A stretch of 8,500 nucleotides of DNA from Caryophanales bacterium UBA6414 (GCA_002438545.1 DJPK01000015.1:567-9066), one strand, 5' to 3'; positions 1 to 6,647 are shown, counted from the first letter of the stretch. The notes: generated from the sequence alone by a model not told the origin. A program made the numbers and translations.

Positions 1-353
1 TCAAATATATATTCACTATATTGTCTTTTACATCTTAAATATGTAAGGTATGGAATTGTAGCAACTGCTATTACAGCATATATAATAGCTACAAATAAGC
101 TATAGAAATAGAAATATCCAACTAATCCAGCAAATCCTGCAAAGAATATTATTTGAATAAGATATTGCTTTTTAGTAAATTGTAAACCTAATTCTTTAAT
201 CTTAGCACTCATTTCTTTATAAGAATATGGTGCATACTTTTCATATGCTATCGTTGTTTGTTTCTTTACAAACTTATAGACACTTTCTCCATTTGAGGAA
301 CGATATAATACAACAAATAGTAATATTACACCTATTATAATAAATTCTATCAT
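1..353 (-). CDS. tadB: TadB-like Tad/Flp pilus platform protein (T2SS protein F family), N-terminal part, cut by the window edge
   Basis: This is the first 117 codons of a gene running off the left edge. The start is ATG at 353, with AGGTGG just upstream. The visible protein has an N-terminal hydrophobic helix (about residues 2-17), a basic cytoplasmic stretch (about 18-62) with the typical TadB pattern of a short amphipathic segment ending 'KELGL', then two membrane segments (about 63-82 and 84-104) followed by basic 'LRCKRQ'. In TadB proteins this region precedes the cytoplasmic T2SSF domain, which lies outside the window. TadB normally works with TadC as the inner-membrane platform that the TadA ATPase drives. 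It starts 17 bases after the tadA-like stop codon, so the two are probably cotranscribed. The call rests on topology and operon position as much as on residues; a TadC-like paralogue is the main alternative. Confidence 0.72.
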   Translation of the reverse strand, partial: MIEFIIIGVILLFVVLYRSSNGESVYKFVKKQTTIAYEKYAPYSYKEMSAKIKELGLQFTKKQYLIQIIFFAGFAGLVGYFYFYSLFVAIIYAVIAVATIPYLTYLRCKRQYSEYIF

Positions 354-370
354 CACTACCACCTACTTTC

Positions 371-1651
371 TTAATTATTTTGATTATTATTTATTTGTCC
401 ATAATTGTTATACATATTTGGATTATTTACATTTTTATTATTAACGGTTTGATATGCAGTGTTAGGATTAGGCATATTGATATGTGTTTGATTAACTGGG
501 TTAATATTTGGTCTATCCACAGGTTTGTTGATAGAGGTATAATTTGTTGTAGTTGACATATCTACTTTATAATCATCATTAGTCATTGGTTTAAATTCTT
601 CTTTAACTAAGATATCTGGTTGTAAGATAACACCTTGACTTTCTAGGTATCCTAATAGATATTTTGTTGGATTTTTTAATGTTATCTTACCATTAGGATT
701 TTTCTTATATATGACATTAGTTTGAGCATTATTTTCATCATCTACATAAAACTCAACCACTTCCGATACTTCACGATGGAAGCGTTGATATTCTTTACTA
801 TAGTATCCTTTAATGTGAACTCCTAGTTGAACATATCTATGAATACTTTTTAAGAATTGATCAATATCTTGATTGGTTTCTAGCAAACTATATAATCTAC
901 TAGGAATTGATGAAGCTCTATCGGAGTGAATTGTTGATAAAATATTGTGTCCTGATGAAATTGAGTTCCTAACAGCCATAACTGCTTCCGCACTTCTTAC
1001 TTCGGATAATAATATCCAGCGAGGATTCTGACGCATACATGTCACTAGAACATCAGAATATGAGGCAATGTTGTTGGTTTTCATAGCAACAATGTCTCTT
1101 GTTGGAAATATTTTATCTAAGTGTAGTTCTAGAGTATCTTCAATAGTTATTATTTTTTCATTTTCTTTGGTATGAGCTGCTAAATACTTAACAAACTCTG
1201 TTTTACCAGAACCAGTTTCACCACTTACTAGAATATTACAGTGCCCTTCAACGCATTTAAGAAGAAAGTCATGGATATCTAGTCTAATGTAATCCTCAGC
1301 TATTATTTTATCTTTTTGTAATCTTATTTTGGCTGGTGTTTTTCTTATTAGTAAGGCTATTCCATTTCTGGCAATAGAGTCATGAACGAAGTTCATACGT
1401 AGTTCAGCACTTTCAGCATCTAGGAATGGATTGGCCATGTTAAAGCTTTTCCCCATACTGTTAGCGCACTGAAAGGCTATTTTTTCTATTAATGTATTAT
1501 CAACACCAGTATTTTCTATTCGATATACACCTTTTGATAAAGTTTTTAGCCATACTTGGCCATTATTACTATATGATATATCGGTAATATCGTCATTTTC
1601 TAACAATGGTTTTAATGGGCCAAAATCGACCTGGGCAAAAGAATTGTCCAT
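371..1651 (-). CDS. tadA: TadA/CpaF-type secretion and pilus assembly ATPase (VirB11 family)
   Basis: A cytoplasmic hexameric ATPase that powers assembly of a Tad/Flp pilus or related secretion system. The start chosen is ATG at 1651 (426 aa), preceded by GAGGTGAT at a normal distance; the GTG at 1660 and ATG at 1657 upstream lie inside that binding site. Residues 10-110 form the usual N-terminal domain. The Walker A motif GETGSGKT is at 144-151, the Asp box (IITIEDTLEL) at about 167-176, the Walker B region (WILLSEVRSAEA) at 212-223 and the His box (GHNILSTIH) at 234-242. The family usually has GEVRG at Walker B, but the Glu is kept here as E217. The core ends near residue 350. The rest is a low-complexity tail with 22 Asn in the last 69 residues, also rich in Pro, Gln and Thr, which is unusual. 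It sits between cpaB-like and tadB-like genes with gaps of 15 and 17 bases. Confidence 0.88.
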   Translation of the reverse strand: MDNSFAQVDFGPLKPLLENDDITDISYSNNGQVWLKTLSKGVYRIENTGVDNTLIEKIAFQCANSMGKSFNMANPFLDAESAELRMNFVHDSIARNGIALLIRKTPAKIRLQKDKIIAEDYIRLDIHDFLLKCVEGHCNILVSGETGSGKTEFVKYLAAHTKENEKIITIEDTLELHLDKIFPTRDIVAMKTNNIASYSDVLVTCMRQNPRWILLSEVRSAEAVMAVRNSISSGHNILSTIHSDRASSIPSRLYSLLETNQDIDQFLKSIHRYVQLGVHIKGYYSKEYQRFHREVSEVVEFYVDDENNAQTNVIYKKNPNGKITLKNPTKYLLGYLESQGVILQPDILVKEEFKPMTNDDYKVDMSTTTNYTSINKPVDRPNINPVNQTHINMPNPNTAYQTVNNKNVNNPNMYNNYGQINNNQNN

Positions 1652-1666
1652 ATTCATCACCTCAGT

Positions 1667-2521
1667 TTAATTATTTTCTTTTAGTTGGTTTATATTTTCT
1701 TCTACTCTTGCTAAATAATTTTGAAATAATTCATCTTGATAATCTATTTTTTCAATATTATCCATAATATAATCAGTTATATATTTTCCTGATACTTTAA
1801 CATTAGGCGTATCCTCATATTTTGTTCCATTAGGGACAAGAACTATTTCAATGAATGATTCTTCTTTTTCCTCTTGTAAATACTTTAACATAGTAAATGT
1901 TAGATACTCTGCTTCTGGCATTGCAAAATATATATAACTTGGTGTTCTTACATTATCAGTATTTTCAAATACATTTTGACCTTCACTATTTTTAACTGAT
2001 AATACTTTTAAGTTTTCCATGTATTTACCATATACTATTTTACCATCGCTGTTGGTCATTTTAACATAAATGTCAACATAATTTGTTGGCATAATTATGT
2101 TACCATAACTACTTTCAACATCCGTTCTTACATATGATATAGTGTTTTCTTCCTCTATATTATATAATACTGAATCAGGTAATTCATCTTTTTTTACAAC
2201 TTGAGCAGTATAGAATAAACTACCAGCTGGTATAATAGAATTATAATTAGAATATTTACCTTCAATATCATTAAGACTTTTATAATATTCTCCTGTTAAA
2301 AAGGCTTCAGGTAATTCAGCAGTGCCGATCATGTCTTCTGTAATTTGAGTTTTAGGTTGAATAGTTTCCTTGGCATAATATACTTTTACTAGTTTAGTTT
2401 TTTGGTTAATACGCATATTATATCCTATATATAAAACTATAATACATAATAGTACACCAATTATTGTTACCGTATTTTTGTTACCTAACACTTTCTTTAT
2501 AGTTTTTGACAAATTATTCAT
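1667..2521 (-). CDS. cpaB: CpaB/RcpC-like SAF-domain protein of a Tad/Flp system
   Basis: A single-pass membrane protein of 284 aa. A basic N-terminus precedes one membrane helix (about 17-34). Next comes an SAF domain (about 45-108) with the typical pattern of a strand (VYYAKETIQPKTQITEDMI), a central 'IEGKY' and 'IIPAGSLF'. A CpaB/RcpC-like beta domain follows (about 115-232), then an acidic C-terminal helix (about 250-284). In Gram-negative bacteria CpaB/RcpC works with the outer-membrane secretin. In Firmicutes, which lack one, its role is less clear; it probably acts on the cell-wall side of the pilus machine. The start is the ATG at 2521, preceded by GGAGG. A TTG further upstream overlaps that binding site and is not credible. 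It is the first gene of the leftward operon, read from an extended -10 promoter in the divergent gap. Confidence 0.82.
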   Translation of the reverse strand: MNNLSKTIKKVLGNKNTVTIIGVLLCIIVLYIGYNMRINQKTKLVKVYYAKETIQPKTQITEDMIGTAELPEAFLTGEYYKSLNDIEGKYSNYNSIIPAGSLFYTAQVVKKDELPDSVLYNIEEENTISYVRTDVESSYGNIIMPTNYVDIYVKMTNSDGKIVYGKYMENLKVLSVKNSEGQNVFENTDNVRTPSYIYFAMPEAEYLTFTMLKYLQEEKEESFIEIVLVPNGTKYEDTPNVKVSGKYITDYIMDNIEKIDYQDELFQNYLARVEENINQLKENN

Positions 2522-2551
2522 TTTTGTTTCCTCCAATCCTATTATATTTTG

Positions 2552-2560
2552 ATTATATCA
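2552..2560 (-). promoter_or_regulatory. Extended -10 promoter of the tad-like operon
   Basis: Reading leftwards, TGaTATAAT gives a perfect -10 box with the TG extension. The -35 position (TTTTAA at 2575-2580) is poor, as is usual for extended -10 promoters. Transcription would start near 2545, about 24 bases before the cpaB ATG. It is back to back with the promoter of the thioredoxin-like gene in a 113-base gap. Confidence 0.55.
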
Positions 2561-2587
2561 TTTTTTTTTGAGAATTAAAAGATTTTT

Positions 2588-2617
2588 TTTACAATTTTAT
2601 TAATTATGTGTTATTAT
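2588..2617 (+). promoter_or_regulatory. Promoter of the thioredoxin-like gene
   Basis: TTTACA at 2588-2593 and TATTAT at 2612-2617 are separated by 18 bases, with a TG extension at 2609-2610. The predicted transcription start near 2624 would leave a leader of only about 11 bases, just enough for the GGGTGAT binding site before the ATG at 2635. Confidence 0.5.
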
Positions 2618-2634
2618 TGTACATGGGTGATGTT

Positions 2635-3066
2635 ATGAAGAAAAATTTAACTATTATATGTACTATTGTACTTGTTGTGATACTTGGCATTTTATTATTT
2701 GTTAATAGTAAGAGTAGCAAGTATGGGTTATTTGAATTAAAATATGATGATGTTATGGAGAAGTTTAATAATAAAGAGAACTTTGTTTTAGTAATTAGTC
2801 AAACTGAATGTACTCATTGTATTAGTTATAAGCCTGTTTTAAGAAGTATATCTAAAAAATATAAAATTAAGACATACTATATAGATGTTGACATACTTAG
2901 TGATAAAGAGACAGAAGAATTAAAAAAATATGTATCTTATTCTGATACTCCTTCAACATTATTTATTAAAGATGGTACAGAAAGTACAAGAGCTAATAGA
3001 ATTGTTGGAGAAGCTACGGAAGAAAAGATTGTTAGTAAACTTAAACAAAATAATTTTATAAAATAA
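2635..3066 (+). CDS. Membrane-tethered thioredoxin-like protein with a CTHC active site
   Basis: Probably an extracytoplasmic thiol-disulfide or thioredoxin-fold protein of 143 aa. The start is ATG at 2635, preceded by GGGTGAT; the in-frame ATG at 2623 and codons before it have no better binding site. A hydrophobic anchor (about residues 6-23) is followed by a soluble domain. This holds a strand (VLVISQ), the CxxC motif C59-T-H-C62, a second strand (TYYIDVD) and a Thr-Pro at 105-106, where thioredoxins carry the cis-proline, then 'TLFIKDG'. The spacing fits the thioredoxin fold, but the protein resembles the small PedC/bacteriocin-accessory type more than a classical thioredoxin; that comparison is from memory. 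It is the only rightward gene, divergent from the tad-like operon and convergent with mbl. A role in folding exported Tad proteins is possible but unproven. No DsbB or CcdA partner is in the window. Confidence 0.75.
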   Translation: MKKNLTIICTIVLVVILGILLFVNSKSSKYGLFELKYDDVMEKFNNKENFVLVISQTECTHCISYKPVLRSISKKYKIKTYYIDVDILSDKETEELKKYVSYSDTPSTLFIKDGTESTRANRIVGEATEEKIVSKLKQNNFIK

Positions 3067-3075
3067 TGCATAATA

Positions 3076-3099
3076 AAAAGGCCATGTTCGTGGTCTTTT
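3076..3099. terminator. Shared terminator between the convergent thioredoxin-like and mbl genes
   Basis: AAAAGGCCA and TGGTCTTTT pair over 9 positions (one G-U) around the six-base loop TGTTCG. On the plus strand it is followed by a TTTTCTTTT tract. On the minus strand the same arms pair with one A-C mismatch and are followed by TTTTTATTAT. It therefore fits both genes, better for the plus strand. Confidence 0.75.
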
Positions 3100-3102
3100 C
3101 TT

Positions 3103-4092
3103 TTATCTATTTAACATATATAAATTATCTAGTAATACTCCAGTACCTTCAGCAACACAAGTAAGTGGGCTTTCAGCAGTGAATACTGGTACTTTTAATT
3201 CTTGAGCTAATAATTGGTTAAAGCCATCAACGAGTGATCCACCACCGGTTAAAACAATACCTTTATCAATAATATCAGCTGATAATTCCGGAGGAGTTTG
3301 TTCTAATATTCCTTTAGCGGCATGAATGATAGTATAAACACTTTCTCTTAAGCCTTCTTCTACCTCATCAGAAGTTAGAGTTATACTATGAGGCAGTCCG
3401 GTTACTAGGTCTCTACCACGTACTTCCATTTTTTCATTTCTATTGCCGGGAAATACTGTACCAATATTTATTTTTATTTCTTCTGCTGTTCTTTCTCCTA
3501 CTAATAGTTTATATTTATCTTTAATATATTTTATTATATCATTATCAAATGCATTACCGGCTATTCTAATGGAAGCACTATTTACGATACCTCCTAGAGA
3601 TAATATAGCAATATCAGTTGTTCCACCGCCAATATCAATAACCATATTACCACTTGGTTTAGATATATCCATACCAGCTCCAATAGCGGCTACTTTAGGT
3701 TCTTCTTCTAAGAATACTTTTTTAGCACCGGTTCTTTCAGCAGCTTCTTTAATAGCATTTTTTTCTACTTGGGTAATATTTGATGGACAGCATATTAATA
3801 TTCTTGGTCTTGAAAAGAAACTTTTTCCATTTACTTTTTTTATAAAATAGTTTAGCATGATATCAGTTGTTTCAAAATCTGCTATTACACCATCTTTCAT
3901 TGGTTTAATAGCTTTTACTTTACCTGGTGTTCGGCCTAACATTTCTCTAGCTTCACTTCCAACTGCTAATACTTTTTTAGTATCTGAATCCATAGCTACG
4001 ACTGATGGTTCATTTAATACTATGCCTTGTCCTTTTATATAAATTAATACGTTTGCTGTTCCCAAATCAATACCAATATCCTTGTTGAACAT
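3103..4092 (-). CDS. mbl: Rod shape-determining protein, Mbl-type MreB actin homologue
   Basis: A membrane-associated actin-like filament protein that organises lateral wall synthesis; 329 aa, full family length. The start chosen is ATG at 4092 (MFNKDIG), preceded by an almost perfect GGAAGGTGAT. An in-frame upstream ATG has no such site. The phosphate-1 loop (DIGIDLGTAN) is at 5-14, the catalytic region LEEEP at 128-132, the phosphate-2 loop DIGGGTTD at 153-160 and the adenosine motif TGGGSLVDG at 282-290. The opening 'GIDLGTANVLI' with 'GKGIVLNEPSVVA'-like text, and the stretches 'LICCPSNIT' and 'TPPELSADIID', match B. subtilis Mbl as I recall it. Its position next to spoIIQ also favours Mbl over MreB, which usually leads an mreBCD operon; no mreC or mreD is here. 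It has its own promoter and a shared terminator. SpoIIID, which precedes mbl in B. subtilis, is absent. Confidence 0.9.
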   Translation of the reverse strand: MFNKDIGIDLGTANVLIYIKGQGIVLNEPSVVAMDSDTKKVLAVGSEAREMLGRTPGKVKAIKPMKDGVIADFETTDIMLNYFIKKVNGKSFFSRPRILICCPSNITQVEKNAIKEAAERTGAKKVFLEEEPKVAAIGAGMDISKPSGNMVIDIGGGTTDIAILSLGGIVNSASIRIAGNAFDNDIIKYIKDKYKLLVGERTAEEIKINIGTVFPGNRNEKMEVRGRDLVTGLPHSITLTSDEVEEGLRESVYTIIHAAKGILEQTPPELSADIIDKGIVLTGGGSLVDGFNQLLAQELKVPVFTAESPLTCVAEGTGVLLDNLYMLNR

Positions 4093-4112
4093 AATATCAC
4101 CTTCCTTCGTAT

Positions 4113-4121
4113 ATTTTACCA
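4113..4121 (-). promoter_or_regulatory. Extended -10 promoter of mbl
   Basis: Reading leftwards, TGgTAAAAT is an extended -10 box. No good -35 lies 16-18 bases upstream (TAGGAA at 4136-4141). The transcript would start near 4106, about 14 bases before the mbl ATG, so the leader is little more than the ribosome binding site. The rest of the 119-base gap between spoIIQ and mbl shows only the spoIIQ terminator. Confidence 0.5.
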
Positions 4122-4193
4122 TATTTTGTTAATTTTTCCTATTAAATCTAGTGTTTTTATGAATATTTATTTATTGTGCCAAGTAGTTATATT

Positions 4194-4213
4194 AAAAAAG
4201 GCAGATAATGCCT
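4194..4213 (-). terminator. Short intrinsic terminator overlapping the spoIIQ stop codon
   Basis: On the minus strand AGGCA-TTATC-TGCCT forms a 5-bp, GC-rich stem followed directly by six T. Its first arm includes bases of the spoIIQ TAG stop (4212-4214). The stem is short, so efficiency is uncertain, but the position and T run fit. Confidence 0.55.
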
Positions 4214-4850
4214 ATAAATCTCCTAGTAATTTATTATAATAGTCTTCTGGATTAACTATCATTCCTTTATGATATAGTTCAAAATGTAAATGATTAGTTA
4301 GAGAAGTATTAATATTAGAAGTTCCACTTTTAGCAATTATTTGTCCTTGAACAACTTTATCATCTACTTTAACTGAGACATCTTTTAAGCTTTGATAGAT
4401 GCTTATTAAGTCATTAGTATGTCTTATTTCAACAATAACTCCTAGAATATCATTTTCTTCAACTTTAATAACAGTACCGTCTAAGATAGATACAACATCA
4501 AATTCACTATCCATAGCATAATCTACGCCAGAGTTTTGCATATAAGTATTTTCATAGTAAAGAATAGATTTTTGTTGGCTTTCAGCATCTGCCTGATAAT
4601 TATAAAAGTTATTAACTATTTTTACATCATTATTAGTATATGGTTTAATTATACTAGTACTAGTACTAATAACAGGTATTATGGTATCAACACCAGTTAT
4701 TTCGTTATCAACATATTTTACTTCATTTTTATTACCAGCCATATTTTTAGTAAAGATATTTTTAATTAAGTACATACTAAATATTGAGATAACAATAGCT
4801 ACACTATATATTGCGGGAACTACAAAACTTTTTAATTTTCTTTTTATCAT
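4212..4850 (-). CDS. spoIIQ: SpoIIQ-like LytM-domain (M23) protein, probably inactive as a peptidase
   Basis: In spore formers SpoIIQ sits in the forespore membrane and binds mother-cell SpoIIIAH across the intermembrane space, holding the engulfing membranes and the feeding channel. The start used is ATG at 4850 (212 aa), with AGAGGTGA six bases upstream; the GTG at 4859 overlaps that site. One membrane helix (about 10-29) is followed by a Ser/Thr-rich stalk (to about 75) and an M23 domain (about 95-208). The HxxxD zinc motif reads NSGVD (106-110), so the first His ligand is Asn. D110, catalytic-type H187 and ligand H189 (HLHFE) are kept. B. subtilis SpoIIQ is also degenerate at this His, while clostridial ones keep it. 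The gene lies 54 bases after spoIID, with an inverted repeat over its ribosome binding site. Identity rests on domain layout plus the neighbouring spoIID and mbl. Confidence 0.82.
   Translation of the reverse strand: MIKRKLKSFVVPAIYSVAIVISIFSMYLIKNIFTKNMAGNKNEVKYVDNEITGVDTIIPVISTSTSIIKPYTNNDVKIVNNFYNYQADAESQQKSILYYENTYMQNSGVDYAMDSEFDVVSILDGTVIKVEENDILGVIVEIRHTNDLISIYQSLKDVSVKVDDKVVQGQIIAKSGTSNINTSLTNHLHFELYHKGMIVNPEDYYNKLLGDL
4652..4668. repeat. Short TACTAG tandem repeat inside spoIIQ
   Basis: The hexamer TACTAG is repeated 2.8 times without error (17 bases). It encodes the Ser-Thr alternation in the stalk between the membrane helix and the M23 domain, where length changes in multiples of two residues would be tolerated. 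Confidence 0.6.
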
Positions 4851-4859
4851 TTCTTTCAC

Positions 4860-4888
4860 CTCTATTTTAAGTTTTTACTAAAATAGAG
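4860..4888 (-). promoter_or_regulatory. Perfect inverted repeat covering the spoIIQ ribosome binding site
   Basis: Two 10-base arms, CTCTATTTTA and TAAAATAGAG, flank a nine-base loop. In the leftward transcript the second arm contains the AGAG of the AGAGGTGA binding site of spoIIQ, so folding would hide it. No T run follows, so it is not a terminator for spoIID. A TATAAT lies at 4891-4896 just upstream; if that is a promoter, the start point would fall inside the repeat and the dyad could instead be an operator. Confidence 0.55.
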
Positions 4889-4904
4889 AAATTATACTAT
4901 TTTT

Positions 4905-5831
4905 TTAATTATTATATTTTTTTATAGTAGTATTTTGATAATAATGACTTAAAATATCTTTATAGCTATATCCTTCTTTAGCCATACCTAGTGCACCATA
5001 TTGACTCATACCAACACCATGACCATATCCTTTCATGTCAATAAATACATTAGTACCTATTTGAGTAATAATAAAGTCAGTTGAGCGTAAGGATAGGCTA
5101 TTATATAAGTCTTTACCGGTAAACTTTTGATTATTAATTTTTAGTTCTAGTACTCTGTTAGTAGGACTTCTTTTAATTATTTCTACTTTTAATTCTTTAT
5201 TATATTTTAGATTTAATTTATCATAAAATTTATTTAATGAAATTACGGTAGTAGTAGAAAAAGCACTTGATTCTTTTTCATCCCATTTACTTTCAACACT
5301 TTTTAAATATGGGAGATTAAGATTAAAAACTAAGTCAGCATCTTCAGTATAACCATTACTAGTTGAGAAAAATAAAGCGTCGATTACTTTATCGTCATAT
5401 GTTAAACATTCATCAATTGTTTCGTTAACTGCACTTCTTAATTTATTAATATTTACGACATAGTTATTGCCCCAAGCTTCTTTTAGATAGTCTTCATCTA
5501 GATATACTTGGTTCATTATACTATCTACGACATCATAGTCTTTATCTTTATTATATTCAATTCTTTTAATAGCATACGATCTAGAGGCAACAGCTTGAGC
5601 TTTTAGAGCTTCTTTTTCAAAATAGATAGGCATTTCACCCGCTAGAACTCCAACAATATATGACTCTAATGGAATTGTTTCAATAGTATCAGTTTTTAGT
5701 CTTTTAACTCTAATAGTGGTATTATTAATATAATTTAATTCTATCTCTTCTGCTTTGTCTAAATTATATATAGCAATAATAAAAAAAGGGATAATTATAA
5801 TTATTAGGGTGAAGATTATTATTTTTTTCAC
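4905..5831 (-). CDS. spoIID: SpoIID, lytic transglycosylase of engulfment
   Basis: SpoIID is a membrane-anchored enzyme that cuts glycan strands during engulfment, working with SpoIIM and SpoIIP in the mother cell. The protein has 308 aa, slightly shorter than the B. subtilis protein, with a GTG start at 5831 preceded by AGGAAGTGAT. An N-terminal membrane anchor (about 3-22) is followed by a spacer and the SpoIID core from about 52. The block LAGEMPIYFEKEALKAQAVA (64-83) contains E66, which matches the catalytic Glu88 of B. subtilis. Later conserved blocks are NQVYL (107-111), FFSTSNGYTEDA (154-165), PYLKSV (174-179) and GYGHGVGMSQYGALGMA (268-284). No catalytic block is missing. Amidase enhancer LytB/SpoIID-like proteins share the core, but spoIIQ and mbl next to it favour SpoIID proper. 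I see no clear sigma-E promoter in the 70 bases upstream. Confidence 0.92.
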   Translation of the reverse strand: MKKIIIFTLIIIIIPFFIIAIYNLDKAEEIELNYINNTTIRVKRLKTDTIETIPLESYIVGVLAGEMPIYFEKEALKAQAVASRSYAIKRIEYNKDKDYDVVDSIMNQVYLDEDYLKEAWGNNYVVNINKLRSAVNETIDECLTYDDKVIDALFFSTSNGYTEDADLVFNLNLPYLKSVESKWDEKESSAFSTTTVISLNKFYDKLNLKYNKELKVEIIKRSPTNRVLELKINNQKFTGKDLYNSLSLRSTDFIITQIGTNVFIDMKGYGHGVGMSQYGALGMAKEGYSYKDILSHYYQNTTIKKYNN

Positions 5832-5901
5832 TATATCACTTCCTAATAATATTTTATTCCTTATATTAATATATTTTTGTTATTATTTGTCGAATAGTTT
5901 A

Positions 5902-6090
5902 TTATCCTAAGACATGTAGAAAATCATAGAGGAATTCTACTAAGAGATAAGAGATAATAAGTACTAGCATAATATAAAATATTCTAGCTTGTAAAACTTT
6001 ATTCTTTTTAAATATGCCACTAATATTTAGACTATCAGATGTCCATACAGTTAGTGGTATTATCATTAAGTAAAGTATTAATTTAGCCAT
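5902..6090 (-). CDS. ywzB: YwzB-like DUF1146 small membrane protein
   Basis: A 62-residue protein with two membrane segments (about 3-19 and 36-58) around a short basic loop. The loop and second helix carry the DUF1146 pattern: Trp at 16, 'LNI', 'KKNKVLQARI' at 28-37 and a C-terminal 'FLYDFL'. B. subtilis YwzB has closely similar text in the same places as I remember it, but with about ten more residues at the start. Its function is unknown. The start ATG overlaps the rpiB stop by eight bases and its AAGGAT binding site lies inside rpiB, so the two are translated from one message. In B. subtilis ywzB lies between the atp operon and murAA, near spoIID, which supports the call. Confidence 0.72.
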   Translation of the reverse strand: MAKLILYLMIIPLTVWTSDSLNISGIFKKNKVLQARIFYIMLVLIISYLLVEFLYDFLHVLG

Positions 6091-6526
6091 TATTTTCGAT
6101 ATCCTTTATTTTATTATTTCTATTTATATATCGATCAATATTAGAAAATGGAGTACTAACAAATTTATCGATAATACTTAGCATTAAGTCTTTATCTGTT
6201 TCTTCAGATATGGCTATTACATTAGCATTATTATGGGCTTTAGATAAAACTGCTTCACTTTCTTTACTAACTTTAGCACAATATATTCCTTTCATTTTAT
6301 TTAAAGCAATACTCATACCAATACCAGTGCCACAGATAGCAATACCTAAGTCTACTTCTTTATTTAATACTCCTTTACCTAATTTATAAGCATAATCAGG
6401 GAAATCAACAGCATCTTTAGTGTCAGTTCCATAGTTAACTACACCATAACCTTTTTCAATAAGATACTTTGAAATTATTTCTTTAGCATCTACGCCACGA
6501 TGGTCATTGGCTATTCCTATTCTCAT
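6083..6526 (-). CDS. rpiB: Ribose-5-phosphate isomerase B (RpiB/LacAB family)
   Basis: A cytosolic enzyme that interconverts ribose 5-phosphate and ribulose 5-phosphate; 147 aa, typical length. NDHRG (7-11) at the N-terminus and DFPDYA (41-46) bind substrate. CGTGIGMSIALNK (65-77) contains the catalytic Cys65, and H98 in AHNNANV (97-103) matches the ring-opening His of E. coli RpiB. Some positions differ from common RpiB (SKAHN where many have TREHN or SRQHN), so allose or galactose phosphate specificity cannot be ruled out, but Cys65 and the single-gene context fit RpiB rather than the two-subunit LacAB. It follows its own promoter and overlaps the DUF1146 gene by eight bases. RpiB (YwlF) is in the same broad region in B. 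subtilis. Confidence 0.9.
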   Translation of the reverse strand: MRIGIANDHRGVDAKEIISKYLIEKGYGVVNYGTDTKDAVDFPDYAYKLGKGVLNKEVDLGIAICGTGIGMSIALNKMKGIYCAKVSKESEAVLSKAHNNANVIAISEETDKDLMLSIIDKFVSTPFSNIDRYINRNNKIKDIENNG

Positions 6527-6550
6527 TTATATCATCTTCTTTCTAATTTT

Positions 6551-6579
6551 ATTCTATCAAACATTATAATTATTGTCTA
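6551..6579 (-). promoter_or_regulatory. Promoter of rpiB and the following genes
   Basis: Reading leftwards, TAGACA (6574-6579) and TAGAAT (6551-6556) are separated by 17 bases, and TG lies one base before the -10. This starts a new transcript after the rpmE terminator. It may carry rpiB and the DUF1146 gene, and perhaps spoIID by readthrough. Confidence 0.6.
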
Positions 6580-6621
6580 CTTACTTGGCCTCAGATATTT
6601 AATTTTATTTTATATGTAAAG

Positions 6622-6647
6622 AAAAAAACTACTAATAAATAGTAGTT
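6622..6647 (-). terminator. Intrinsic terminator of rpmE, overlapping its stop codon
   Basis: On the minus strand AACTACTA-TTTAT-TAGTAGTT is a perfect 8-bp stem with a five-base loop, and the T run continues for seven T in all. The first two bases of the stem are the last two bases of the TAA stop at 6646-6648. Confidence 0.85.

Noticed and set aside
3443..4042. Two open frames on the plus strand opposite mbl
   Set aside because: They are antisense to a strongly conserved gene, have no credible binding site and their translations resemble no family; they are shadows of the mbl coding frame.
4859..4888. Inverted repeat as a terminator of spoIID
   Set aside because: On the minus strand the stem is followed by GGTGAAAG rather than a T run. 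On the plus strand the T run is 13 bases away and there is no gene to terminate.
5832..5901. Possible sigma-E or sigma-A promoter before spoIID
   Set aside because: An ATATATT and an AATATTAT at sigma-E-like spacing match the -10 at only five of eight positions, and a TCGACA has no -10 at a proper distance. In such AT-rich DNA this is chance level.
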